12,647 bases of DNA from Chthoniobacterales bacterium (GCA_021733705.1 JAIPKF010000027.1:1-12647), one strand, 5' to 3'; counted from the stretch's first letter, positions 1 to 6,887 are shown. Notes: a model not told the origin generated them from the sequence alone. A program made the numbers and translations.

Positions 1-161
1 GTCATGAGGCGCTGTGCAAAGCTTATTAGTACAAGGCGGGCGAAGGATTGTGATGCCGGGCTGTATGAGTACATACCGCCCAAATCACAATTCGAGACCA
101 ACGCAGTAATGATGAGCTTTCCACAAGCCGTAATAGATTGAGTGTGAAATATCCGGGTTAA
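1..161. repeat. Palindromic interspersed repeat, right-hand part (cut by window edge)
   Basis: This stretch is homologous to 12525-12647, but most of the left arm lies outside the window. Seen directly: an outer 8-bp stem (47-54 with 84-91), an inner 4-bp stem (58-61 with 78-81), a T.C mismatch (62/77), a 5-bp apical stem (63-67 with 72-76) and loop AGTA at 68-71. A longer-range pairing joins AAAGCT near 18-23 with AGCTTT at 115-120. The element ends with TGAAATATCCGGGTTAA (145-161), the reverse complement of the start of the copy at 12525. The terminus lies 1 bp from the stop codon of the sialidase-like gene, so the hairpin would sit in its 3' untranslated region. No coding sequence is evident in it. 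Confidence 0.85.
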
Positions 162-162
162 A

Positions 163-1353
163 TTATTGAGAAGTAAGAAATGGAATCTGAAAATTTTGGG
201 CCTCTAACCATGCTTCATTGAAAACAACATGGTGAATGTGATGACGCTGCCAGCTATAAAGAAGATGAAGCAGTCCATCCTGGGATCTAAAAAAATAAGG
301 ATAACAAAAATCCCCTTGAGGCTCTTGTGCAATTGTGGCGATACGTTTCCAAGTACATCCCTGATCGGTTGAAAGAGCTAAGCGAAGCTGATTACGAGCA
401 GTTCCACCATCATTGAAGGCTAGAAGAAGAGCTCCACTCGAAAGCCTTACTGAAGCAACTCCTGAGTCGTAATTTGGCAATAAGGTTGGTTGAGGTGCTA
501 TCCATCTCTTTCCCCCGTCCTGAGTTTTTGTACCCCAAATTTTATTTTCTGACCTGTAATCACGACAAAAACTGACCGCTTCATTTTCAGTGAGTGCTGT
601 TAGTGTAGGTTGAAAAAAAGAGCATCCTCCAGCAATACGACTCTTTCTAGCATTTAACGAATCATCTTTGTTAGGGAGAAGCCACAGAAGCTCAGGAAAC
701 TTTGCCAAAAACTCTTGATAAATAGGCACGACCCATCCTCCACCAACGAGTGGAACGGGAGCATTTTTAACTAATTCACTGAGATTCAAAAAGGGGCTTA
801 GAAAAAGGCGTTTGCTTTTTTTCCAGGTATCGCCTCCGTCACTAGAAGAGGTAAGGTTCAACTGGCTTCCAGACCATTTACCAAAAGCAACAGTGATATA
901 TATCAAGTGAAGTATCCCATCCTCACGAGCAAAGAGAAGGGCATTACCTAGCCCCTTCACATAGTGGCCTAGTTCCTGAGTTGCTTGAGCTCGTGTCATT
1001 ATCGCCTTAGGCTGAGACCACGACAGGTCCTCTTTTTTTTTCGTTGAGAAATAAATGCTCACGTCAGAAGCGAGCTCCTTACTCCCTGCGTACCACGTTG
1101 CTGCTAATGTACCATCAGCTAGCTCTGTTATCGAGGCAACATGGGCCATTTTATAGGTTGCTTCAGGATCTATAATCTCATCCCGATAAAAGGGTTGTTC
1201 TTCTTTGAGAGGGGATATCTCAACAGGCATTGCGAACTTCAAATCAGAGCCAACTTTCTTCCCATCTTTAAAAAATGGAATTGCAGTTAGAATAATTAAA
1301 AGGAAAGTCAAGAGAACCCAAATCCATAGTTTTGATTTTTTGTGTGGAGGCAT
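163..1353 (-). CDS. Membrane-anchored BNR/Asp-box sialidase-like beta-propeller protein
   Basis: The 396-residue product starts with a basic segment and one hydrophobic stretch (about residues 9-28), a signal anchor or uncleaved signal, so the rest should lie in the periplasm or outside the cell. The body has three Asp-box motifs (SxDxGxTW type): SSSDGGDTW near 169-177, TQDGGKRW near 277-284 and STDQGCTW near 328-335. The C-terminal block (YPYFF...DGLLHLLYSW.R..I.H, about 351-375) is typical of the BNR_2 sialidase-like propeller family. The canonical N-terminal RIP motif and a clear arginine triad are not visible, so real sialidase activity is uncertain; another glycosidase or a lectin-like role is possible. 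The start was chosen because it precedes the membrane segment; no ribosome binding site is seen. It lies 177 bp downstream of the helicase gene on the same strand. Confidence 0.8.
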   Translation of the reverse strand: MPPHKKSKLWIWVLLTFLLIILTAIPFFKDGKKVGSDLKFAMPVEISPLKEEQPFYRDEIIDPEATYKMAHVASITELADGTLAATWYAGSKELASDVSIYFSTKKKEDLSWSQPKAIMTRAQATQELGHYVKGLGNALLFAREDGILHLIYITVAFGKWSGSQLNLTSSSDGGDTWKKSKRLFLSPFLNLSELVKNAPVPLVGGGWVVPIYQEFLAKFPELLWLLPNKDDSLNARKSRIAGGCSFFQPTLTALTENEAVSFCRDYRSENKIWGTKTQDGGKRWIAPQPTLLPNYDSGVASVRLSSGALLLAFNDGGTARNQLRLALSTDQGCTWKRIATIAQEPQGDFCYPYFFRSQDGLLHLLYSWQRHHIHHVVFNEAWLEAQNFQIPFLTSQ

Positions 1354-1433
1354 ACAACAAAGAGTAAAAGAAGGAACAGCAACATAAAATAAAAAATATC
1401 ATTGATGCCGGATATTTCATACTCATCACGCAT
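1308..1433 (-). CDS. Possible 41-residue small membrane protein (doubtful)
   Basis: In the gap between the helicase stop and the sialidase-like start, one minus-strand frame is open for about 78 codons. It has a single usable start, an ATG at 1431-1433. The product would begin MRDEYEISGI, encoded by the repeat remnant at 1408-1423, followed by a strongly hydrophobic segment (IFYFMLLFLLLLFVVCL). It overlaps the start of the sialidase-like gene by 46 bp in another frame, and no ribosome binding site is seen. It may equally be a chance open frame in T-rich DNA, so it is listed only as a candidate. Confidence 0.15.
   Translation of the reverse strand: MRDEYEISGINDIFYFMLLFLLLLFVVCLHTKNQNYGFGFS
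1408..1430 (+). repeat. Solitary terminus of the palindromic repeat (decayed)
   Basis: CCGGATATTTCATACT at 1408-1423 is identical to the inner part of the left terminus of the copy at 12525, and the next bases (CATCACG) remain similar (GATCG there). The outermost TTAAC is lost and no hairpin body follows, so this is a truncated or decayed copy. It lies between the helicase and sialidase-like genes. Confidence 0.65.
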
Positions 1434-1530
1434 TGCTTTTTCTGTAGTTGCAGCAGATCCAGGAGGAGCTAAAAATCGAGTTTCAACACTGGTTCGCTTT
1501 GGAAGATGCTCTATTTCTCGAGTATATTCT

Positions 1531-3525
1531 TTATTCCTCTAGGTTTAACAATGCTCGCATCGAGGCAAAGGCATCATTAACATCAGCTTCTTCTAAGGGG
1601 CGGGTTAGAATTTCTTCCATACTTGTCTCTTCGACTCCCTCACCAGCACATTCCAAAAGGAAAGGGCTCGGTGTACAGGAGAAGATCGTTCCATATTTTT
1701 TCCGTGTGCGACAATAGGTAATGGTTAATTTTTTTTTGGCTCGTGTCATGCCGACATAACAGAGTCGACGCTCCTCCTCAATAGTTCCCTCCTCCTTAGA
1801 GCGCTCATGAGGGAGGAGTCCATCTTCGAGTCCAACAAGGTAAACAAATTCATATTCGAGTCCCTTGGCAGCATGCAACGTAATCAAGGTCACTCCATGA
1901 CGTTCTTCTTTCTCCTCAGCTTTTTCTCTTTCAAGTGACATAGTGTCGAGAAATTGTTGAGCTCCATGACGATGATTTTTCTGACAGAAGTCAGCCATAC
2001 TTTCTAGCAACTCTCGAACATTATTTTCTCGCTGATCTGCCTCTTCTGGGGTTTTACATGATTTTCTTAAATCCTCATTATAGCCACACTCTTTCAATAT
2101 TTCATTGAGCAATAGTGCAGGATCTTGACCCGGTGTTTGCATGCGGATTTGGTAGGCTCCCCACTCTTCAGCAAAATGTGCGATAGCCTCAGCAGTTTTT
2201 GTAGAACAATTATGGTGCTCCTTAAGATCTAAGACTACGGAGGAAAGAGAAGAATTCTTTGTAATAGAAGTCTCAAGTAGGAGTTGTAATGTTACCTTTC
2301 CTATACCACGTGGAGGAGCAGCCAAAACCCTTAAGAGTGCATTATCATCATCAGGGTTTAAGAGTGCAGTGAGATAAGCCATGACATCACGTATTTCTCG
2401 ACGGTCAAAAAAACTTTTTCCACCCACAACACGATAGGGAACTTTCCTTTCTCGTAGCATTGTTTCGAAAATACGTGATTGTGCATTCATCCGATAAAGA
2501 ATGGCACTATGATCCCATTTTTCAGGACCCAATGTCATTATTTCATCAGCAATAAATTCTGCCTCTGTCACCTCATCGGCACTACTTAAGAGCCGAATAG
2601 GATCTCCCTCTTTTTGATCACTCCATAAATTTTTTTCATGACGGTGGGCATTATTCTTGATCAGTCGATTAGCTGCCGAAAGAATAAGATTCGTACTTCG
2701 GTAATTTTGCTCAAGTTTGATTATTTCGGGATTAGAAAAATGACGCTCAAATTCAAGAAGATTAGAACGTTGGGCCCCACGCCATCCATAGATGCTTTGA
2801 TCATCATCTCCTACAACACAGAGGTTCACCGGCTTACCAACGAGTTGGCTAATTAAGTCGAGCTGGAGTTTGTTTGTATCTTGGAATTCATCAATGAGAA
2901 TATAACGATACTTTTCTTGCCAAAAGAGGCGTGCTTCTGAATGTTCAACCAGCAGCTCACGGGCATAGAGCAATAGGTCATCAAAATCCATCGTGTTCAA
3001 TGAGCGTAGCTCTTCTTGATAGCGCGTAAAGAGGCTCTCTACTGCTGTTGACATAGTGCTTGTTGATGCAGAAAGATTTTTAACCTTGCTGATCAAGGAG
3101 CGTGCACTCTCAGGATGGATCGGGTCTTGAGAATCATGAATACGACTGGCTATTTTTTTAATTAATCCCATCTGGTCTGATTCATCCATGATACTAAAAT
3201 TTTCTTTGTATCCTAGAAGAGCTGCATCACGCCGCAAAAGTCGAACACAGAGGGAGTGAAACGTAGAAAGGGTCATTGCCTTGGTTTTTTCGGCTCCAAG
3301 AATCGTAGTGATACGTTGCCGCATTTCGCGCGCTGCTTTGTTCGTAAAGGTTACTGCTAAAATCGAGCTAGGATCAACTCCTTGGGATACAAGCCATGCA
3401 ATTCGTGCCGTAAGAACACGGGTCTTACCCGTACCAGCTCCAGCCAAAATAAGCAAAGCTCCCTCAGGATGCGTAGCAGCACGGTATTGCTCGGGGTTGA
3501 GATCAAAAAGACGAAAGCGAGACAT
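1531..3525 (-). CDS. Superfamily 1A DNA helicase, Rep/PcrA/UvrD type
   Basis: This is an ATP-dependent 3'-5' DNA helicase of the replication and repair family, acting in the cytoplasm on DNA. All SF1A motifs are readable in the 664-residue product: Q motif LNPEQYRAA (9-17), Walker A AGAGTGKT (28-35), motif Ia VTFTNKAA (58-65), Walker B IDEFQDTN (211-218), motif III VGDDDQSIYGWRGA (238-251), motif IV EQNYRS (272-277), motif V TLHAAKGLEYE (549-559) and motif VI CYVGMTRAKK (589-598). Length and the short tail are closer to Rep (about 670 residues) than to UvrD or full PcrA, so no single gene symbol is assigned. The start is 9 bp after the purN stop and no Shine-Dalgarno is visible; the two are probably cotranscribed. 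It appears intact. Confidence 0.96.
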   Translation of the reverse strand: MSRFRLFDLNPEQYRAATHPEGALLILAGAGTGKTRVLTARIAWLVSQGVDPSSILAVTFTNKAAREMRQRITTILGAEKTKAMTLSTFHSLCVRLLRRDAALLGYKENFSIMDESDQMGLIKKIASRIHDSQDPIHPESARSLISKVKNLSASTSTMSTAVESLFTRYQEELRSLNTMDFDDLLLYARELLVEHSEARLFWQEKYRYILIDEFQDTNKLQLDLISQLVGKPVNLCVVGDDDQSIYGWRGAQRSNLLEFERHFSNPEIIKLEQNYRSTNLILSAANRLIKNNAHRHEKNLWSDQKEGDPIRLLSSADEVTEAEFIADEIMTLGPEKWDHSAILYRMNAQSRIFETMLRERKVPYRVVGGKSFFDRREIRDVMAYLTALLNPDDDNALLRVLAAPPRGIGKVTLQLLLETSITKNSSLSSVVLDLKEHHNCSTKTAEAIAHFAEEWGAYQIRMQTPGQDPALLLNEILKECGYNEDLRKSCKTPEEADQRENNVRELLESMADFCQKNHRHGAQQFLDTMSLEREKAEEKEERHGVTLITLHAAKGLEYEFVYLVGLEDGLLPHERSKEEGTIEEERRLCYVGMTRAKKKLTITYCRTRKKYGTIFSCTPSPFLLECAGEGVEETSMEEILTRPLEEADVNDAFASMRALLNLEE

Positions 3526-3534
3526 AAGATAGTT

Positions 3535-4197
3535 TTAAGGAATTCTACAATCGCTATTCTCAACAGTGTAATTTGGGTTTGATATGGTTTCCTTTTTATG
3601 TAACAGATTTTTGGCGAAGGTATCAGTAATATGCGGGTAGAGACTGTGTTCTGCCTCTTGAATCCGCACATGGAGGGTTTCAGCAGTATCATTTCTAAAA
3701 ATAGGAACACGCGTTTGTCCTAGAATCTCTCCCGTGTCAATACCGTGATCTACAAGGTGAACCGTACAACCACTCTCGCTAGCACCTGCATCTATGGCTT
3801 GTTGCCATGCTTTGAGTCCTGGAAAGTGGGGTAAAAGCGAGGGATGAATATTTAAAATACGTTTCGGAAATCCAGCAAGAAGGGGTTCCTTAATTACTCT
3901 CATGAATCCTGCTAGGGCTATAAAATCGATGTTGGCTTTGTGAAGTAGCGTGACAAGCTCCTGCTCACGCTCCGGTGCAAACTTGGTTTTAAATGAGCCT
4001 GAATTGAAATAATATGAAGGGATTTGGAACTCCTCCCCTAGTGTTAATATTCCTGCATTAGAAATGTCAGTGATCAAAAGTACAACTTCATAATGAAGCT
4101 GAGCTTGCCTGGATGCTTCAATAAGGGCTCGTGCATTAGAGCCCTTGCCTGAACCTAAAATAGCGAGCTTCAGTGGAGAGTTTTGATTCACAAACAT
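3535..4197 (-). CDS. purN: Phosphoribosylglycinamide formyltransferase (GART)
   Basis: PurN transfers a formyl group from 10-formyltetrahydrofolate to GAR, the third step of purine synthesis, in the cytoplasm. From the chosen start the protein has 220 residues, close to the 212 of E. coli. It shows the substrate phosphate loop LGSGKGSNARAL near the N terminus, AGFMRVI, and the catalytic set: Asn and His in NIHPSLLP (116 and 118) and Asp in GIDTGE (154), with the same 36-residue His-Asp spacing as in E. coli. An in-frame ATG at 4273-4275 would add 26 residues unlike the family. The ATG at 4195-4197 instead lies just before the first beta strand and has AGGA about 11 nt upstream. It heads a probable two-gene unit with the helicase, and a terminator separates it from rpmA. 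Confidence 0.95.
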   Translation of the reverse strand: MFVNQNSPLKLAILGSGKGSNARALIEASRQAQLHYEVVLLITDISNAGILTLGEEFQIPSYYFNSGSFKTKFAPEREQELVTLLHKANIDFIALAGFMRVIKEPLLAGFPKRILNIHPSLLPHFPGLKAWQQAIDAGASESGCTVHLVDHGIDTGEILGQTRVPIFRNDTAETLHVRIQEAEHSLYPHITDTFAKNLLHKKETISNPNYTVENSDCRIP

Positions 4198-4285
4198 TGC
4201 AGATAATTTCCTAATCTGACTATCCGGTCTCAATGGAGATGGGGAATCTTCGAATTCATGCGAAGAAAAAATCAACTAGCTTTTC

Positions 4286-4335
4286 AAAAAAATAGCTCTC
4301 TAGTGATTTTTTTGCAGAAAATAAAAAGGGAGCTA
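4286..4335 (-). terminator. Predicted Rho-independent terminator after rpmA
   Basis: Read on the minus strand, TAGCTC (4335-4330) pairs with GAGCTA (4298-4293), an internal T-run pairs with an A-run, and the stem is followed directly by seven T residues (4292-4286). It lies about 65 bp past the rpmA stop and before the purN start, as expected for the end of the rplU-rpmA transcript. The loop is large and AT-rich, so strength is uncertain. Confidence 0.55.
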
Positions 4336-4376
4336 TCCAGATGTTTTGGTTTTTTTATACCAAAAAGGGCTCAATG

Positions 4377-4418
4377 TTTACAAAGCAGCGGGTTCGACAT
4401 TTACAAAGCAGCGGGTTC
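4377..4418. repeat. 23-bp tandem duplication across the rpmA stop codon
   Basis: TTTACAAAGCAGCGGGTTC occurs at 4377-4395 and again at 4400-4418, a period of 23 bp with four differing or spacer bases between. The upstream copy (on the minus strand) encodes the last residues of L27, EPAAL, plus its stop. The second copy lies just beyond the stop. Since 23 is not a multiple of three and the copy is after the stop, L27 itself is unchanged. Confidence 0.9.
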
Positions 4419-4652
4419 CACGTTCACGCGGCGGCCAGCACGATCGAAAAGAACCTTGCCATCGATAAGAGAAAAAATGGTGTAATCACGGCCTAGACCG
4501 ACATTCCGGCCTGGTAGAAATTTAGTACCACGTTGGCGGATGATGATATTACCAGCAATGACAGATTGACCGCCAAATTTTTTAACACCAAGGCGTTTGC
4601 TTTGACTATCGCGTCCGTTTTTGACGCTTCCTTGACCTTTCTTATGAGCCAT
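4401..4652 (-). CDS. rpmA: 50S ribosomal protein L27
   Basis: L27 is a large-subunit ribosomal protein whose N-terminal tail reaches toward the peptidyl-transferase centre. The 83-residue product (usual length about 85) begins MAHKKGQGSVKNGRDS and has the family core KRLGVKKFGGQ, AGNIIIRQRGTKF and PGRNVGLGRDYTIF. The N terminus begins directly with AHKK after Met, without the cleaved extension seen in Firmicutes. It lies 40 bp downstream of rplU, the usual rplU-rpmA pairing. The gap contains a small inverted repeat (TTTAGT 4661-4666 with ACTAAA 4670-4675) of unknown meaning, and no Shine-Dalgarno is seen. The 3' end is partly duplicated just after the stop. Confidence 0.99.
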   Translation of the reverse strand: MAHKKGQGSVKNGRDSQSKRLGVKKFGGQSVIAGNIIIRQRGTKFLPGRNVGLGRDYTIFSLIDGKVLFDRAGRRVNVEPAAL

Positions 4653-4692
4653 AAAATGAGTTTAGTTTAACTAAATTAAAAAGAGGATAAAA

Positions 4693-5010
4693 CTATGTAT
4701 TCGAAATCGACGTGATTTTGAGTTTGGTCAAACGACGACGATGACCTACAGTACGGTGATAACCTTTCCGACGACGAAATTTAAATGCGATCACTTTTTC
4801 ATCTTTCCATTGATCGACGACCTCAGCTTGAACAGAAGCAGTCGCAATAAAGGGAGAACCAAAGGTAACATTACTCCCATCTGCAACCATAAGAACTTCA
4901 GCAAAGGAGGTCGATTGGCCAGGTTCGATATCGAGTTTTTCAACATCAAGAATATCACCCTCCGTCACACGGTATTGTTTGCCACCTGTTTGAATAATTG
5001 CGTAAGACAT
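4693..5010 (-). CDS. rplU: 50S ribosomal protein L21
   Basis: L21 is a 23S-rRNA-binding large-subunit protein. From the chosen start it has 105 residues (family about 103). It begins MSYAIIQTGGKQYRVTEGD, has FGSPFI in the middle, and ends with the basic FKFRRRKGYHRTVGHRRR and KLKITSI, all typical of L21. An upstream in-frame ATG at 5086-5088 would add 26 mostly hydrophobic residues foreign to L21, so the ATG at 5008-5010 is preferred although it lacks a clear ribosome binding site. It is the first gene of the rplU-rpmA unit. The upstream gap to 5146 should hold its promoter, but no convincing -35/-10 pair could be picked. Confidence 0.98.
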   Translation of the reverse strand: MSYAIIQTGGKQYRVTEGDILDVEKLDIEPGQSTSFAEVLMVADGSNVTFGSPFIATASVQAEVVDQWKDEKVIAFKFRRRKGYHRTVGHRRRLTKLKITSISNT

Positions 5011-5065
5011 GAACTGTAGAGATAAAAGTGAGTTGTAGAGAATTCCAGAGATATGCTTAAAGAGC

Positions 5066-5121
5066 AATAAAAAAATCGATAGATACAAAAAATAGCGTTG
5101 TAGTTCTCTTTATTAAGAGAG
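5066..5121 (-). terminator. Weak hairpin candidate after the Pro-rich gene
   Basis: CTCTT (5106-5110) and AAGAG (5115-5119) form a 5-bp stem with a 4-base loop. On the minus strand a T-run follows only after about a dozen bases and another further on. This is poor for an intrinsic terminator, but it is in the right place between the 5147-6313 gene and rplU. Confidence 0.25.
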
Positions 5122-5136
5122 CAGCACCTGTTATAG

Positions 5137-5150
5137 AATATCCGGGTTAA
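5137..5150 (-). repeat. Solitary terminus of the palindromic repeat, supplying a stop codon
   Basis: AATATCCGGGTTAA at 5137-5150 matches the last 14 bases of the element end at 145-161, with one A missing just outside. No hairpin body is attached. The TAA stop of the gene at 5147-6313 (complement of 5147-5149) lies within the TTAA of this repeat end, so the present C terminus of that protein was probably set by the repeat. Confidence 0.7.
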
Positions 5151-6313
5151 ATTTGTCCAAGGGCCTGGGCACGAGGTTGTGAGGTTACTTCATTAAGAGT
5201 TTTCATTCCTTGTTGCAATGCCACTGAAAAGTTACTCAAATTGCTTGCAGATTCACTCTGTGTTTCTCCAAGGGCCATTGCTGTAGCAGTATTAGTATCG
5301 ATTGCTCCAGCTGAAAGTCCAGGGGCATGAGTGCTAAGATAAGGTTCATTGCTAGTTATAGACTTAGGGCTAGTCTTAGCAATGACATCTTTAGGACTGA
5401 TCTTAGCATCTTGATCAGATGAACTGATAGCACTGACATTAGTGTTGGTTGGCAGGACACCTGTACTGATTGCTGCGTTTAGCATCCCCTCTACTTGACC
5501 GTGCCTCGTGTTTGTTGCTTGAACATTATTTGCATTAATAGCCGCAGTATTACTACTCTTACCTATCATCGCTTCCAGTAATTGTAAACTATCAAGTATA
5601 GATTTAGTGCTAAATGTAGCTGTACTCACAGGACCAGGTGGTGGTGGTGGTGGTGTTGGTGTTGGTGTTGGTTTTGGGCCTGGTTTTGGGCCTGGTTTTG
5701 GGCCTGGTTTTGGGTCTGGAGTCGGAGTCGGAGTCGGAGTCGTCGTTGACTTAGATGTTGAAGATGTCGATGATGCCGTCTTATCCTGACTGCTTTTTTC
5801 TGGATTTAATCCAGAAGAACTGGAGTCTGTATTCTTTTGAGTTTCTAAAGCTGTTGTCGAAGCCTTAGTGCCAGTAGCAGGTACACTAGCTGAAACTATT
5901 TGCTGCTGATATTGAGAGGTCACCTCTTGATGAGGAGCTCCCTGATTAGTATATTGAGCCTCAATATTTTTCTGTTTTTGAAGATATACCTCTTGAATTG
6001 CTAAGACACCGGAGGCTGTTGTGCTATTAGCAGCTGTGGTTCCCTCGCTATTGGAATCGTTTCCGGTTAACGATGATAAACTGAGAATATCATCTTGGGT
6101 TAGAGTTAAAGAAGGTGATTCCAATTGAGCTTCAGAACTACTGTAGCTTTCTTTTAATGAAGCAGGTATGCTGGCTAATATAGTGACATTCTGCACTTTT
6201 GCAGATGCTGTCGTTTTCTGATCACTGGAGACATCTTGTTGATTACTCTCTGTACTGATATTCGATGCTGCTGGCGTTTGGGGGAGAGAAGCAGGTATAG
6301 AAGGATTGCTCAT
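5147..6313 (-). CDS. Ser/Thr/Pro-rich low-complexity protein, putative type III secretion substrate
   Basis: No known domain is recognised. The 388-residue product is very rich in Ser, Thr, Gln and Ala, with no signal peptide, no membrane segment and a single polyproline block at 193-228 made of TP, KPGP and P runs. The motif IPASL occurs twice near the N terminus (6-10 and 49-53). The C-terminal third (about 230-388) is less simple and contains short amphipathic stretches. The gene starts 18 bp after the stop of a SycD/LcrH-like chaperone. That arrangement, plus a Ser/Thr/Gln-rich disordered N terminus, is usual for type III secreted proteins. A translocator is less likely because no hydrophobic segment is present; a needle-length ruler or a surface protein are alternatives. 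The function is inference from context. Confidence 0.75.
   Translation of the reverse strand: MSNPSIPASLPQTPAASNISTESNQQDVSSDQKTTASAKVQNVTILASIPASLKESYSSSEAQLESPSLTLTQDDILSLSSLTGNDSNSEGTTAANSTTASGVLAIQEVYLQKQKNIEAQYTNQGAPHQEVTSQYQQQIVSASVPATGTKASTTALETQKNTDSSSSGLNPEKSSQDKTASSTSSTSKSTTTPTPTPTPDPKPGPKPGPKPGPKPTPTPTPPPPPPGPVSTATFSTKSILDSLQLLEAMIGKSSNTAAINANNVQATNTRHGQVEGMLNAAISTGVLPTNTNVSAISSSDQDAKISPKDVIAKTSPKSITSNEPYLSTHAPGLSAGAIDTNTATAMALGETQSESASNLSNFSVALQQGMKTLNEVTSQPRAQALGQI
5643..5741. repeat. Microsatellite-like block coding the polyproline segment
   Basis: Within the 5147-6313 gene the plus strand reads GGT and GGTGTT units, then four 12-bp units GGTTTTGGGCCT (5670-5717, the last with one change), then four GGAGTC units (5718-5741). 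Every unit length is a multiple of three, so slippage would lengthen or shorten the proline-rich segment without breaking the frame. Confidence 0.9.
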
Positions 6314-6331
6314 ATTCTTATTATTCTTATT

Positions 6332-6775
6332 CTAGTGATTTGACTCTTGGGTGTAACGCTCAAGCGCTTGGAATAATGCAACAGCTCGTGATTGAACCTC
6401 TTTTTTATCCTCTCTATTTTCACAAAGCTGTAATGCCTGCTTAGTAACTTCTAATGCTGCAGGCAACTCTTTGAGGTCGATGAAGGAATGAGCTGCATAT
6501 AATCTTGGTTCAGGACTGAGGGGATCTTGAAAAGAGGCCATCCCAAAAGCAGCAATAGCAGACTGATATGCTCTTCTTTGCTGATTAGCTCCTCCAAGAG
6601 CAATCCAATTACGCGGCTTTTCTGGGTCGTAGAGGCAGAGGAGTCGAAAAAGGTCAGCAGCTTTTTCAAACTCTCCCGCACCGTAAAGCTCAAAGCCAAG
6701 AGCATAAAGGGACTCAATCTGTCGGCTAGAAATAGTGGTTTTTTGCTGAGAAGGTGGTTGGTTTTTTATATTCAT
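6332..6775 (-). CDS. SycD/LcrH/SicA-type (class II) type III secretion chaperone
   Basis: This small cytoplasmic TPR protein has 147 residues; family members have about 150-170. Three consecutive TPR-like units span about 20-53, 54-87 and 88-121. The first has the family pattern IESLYALGFELYGAGEFEKA followed by FRLLCLYDP, which matches the layout of Yersinia SycD (LEQLYSLAF..Y..G.YE.A...F..LC.LD). ALGGANQQRRAYQSAI and the EPRLYAAHSFIDLKEL turn also align with SycD in order and spacing. Class II chaperones hold translocators or other substrates before export by a type III apparatus and are often encoded beside them; here the gene lies 18 bp upstream of a low-complexity protein. No other secretion genes are in the window, so the apparatus itself must lie elsewhere. 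A generic TPR protein remains the alternative. Confidence 0.8.
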   Translation of the reverse strand: MNIKNQPPSQQKTTISSRQIESLYALGFELYGAGEFEKAADLFRLLCLYDPEKPRNWIALGGANQQRRAYQSAIAAFGMASFQDPLSPEPRLYAAHSFIDLKELPAALEVTKQALQLCENREDKKEVQSRAVALFQALERYTQESNH

Positions 6776-6802
6776 CGCAACTAGTAATTTAGTCTATGTG
6801 GT

Positions 6803-6823
6803 GAAATTTTTATAATAAATTTC
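6803..6823. promoter_or_regulatory. AT-rich inverted repeat upstream of the chaperone gene
   Basis: GAAATTT (6803-6809) and AAATTTC (6817-6823) form a perfect 7-bp inverted repeat around the AT-rich spacer TTATAAT, about 28 bp upstream of the chaperone start. It could be an operator or overlap a -10 region on the minus strand, but no well-spaced -35 was found. The lone TTGACA at 6874-6869 on that strand has no matching -10. Confidence 0.25.
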
Positions 6824-6887
6824 AAAATGGAAACGATCCTCAACCTTTTGATGGAAATAAAGTATCATGTCAAAACTTTATTTTACT

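Noticed and set aside
1..161. tRNA or known riboswitch in the structured repeat
   Set aside because: The fold is one long hairpin with inverted terminal repeats, has no cloverleaf, and recurs at the other end of the window.
163..1353. Call as a true exo-alpha-sialidase (nanH)
   Set aside because: Asp-boxes and the propeller pattern are present, but the RIP motif and arginine triad could not be identified, so only sialidase-like is supported.
1448..1717. Plus-strand open frame over the 3' end of the helicase gene
   Set aside because: Most of it is antisense to the helicase C terminus, with no family resemblance and no supporting context.
4198..4275. Longer PurN start at 4275
   Set aside because: The extra 26 residues do not resemble the family, while the inner ATG fits PurN length and has a weak AGGA upstream.
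5643..5741. CRISPR-like short repeats
   Set aside because: Units are 3, 6 and 12 bp, contiguous, without spacers, and lie inside a coding frame.
5607..5789. Gly/Val-rich plus-strand open frame
   Set aside because: It is the antisense of the proline-coding repeats in the 5147-6313 gene; the low-complexity DNA lacks stops on both strands.
5147..6313. Type III needle-length ruler (SctP/YscP)
   Set aside because: Pro/Ser/Gln-richness fits, but no C-terminal specificity-switch domain is recognisable.
6869..6874. TTGACA on the minus strand as a -35 for the chaperone gene
   Set aside because: Nothing resembling a -10 lies 16-18 bp downstream (TCAAAA at 17 bp).
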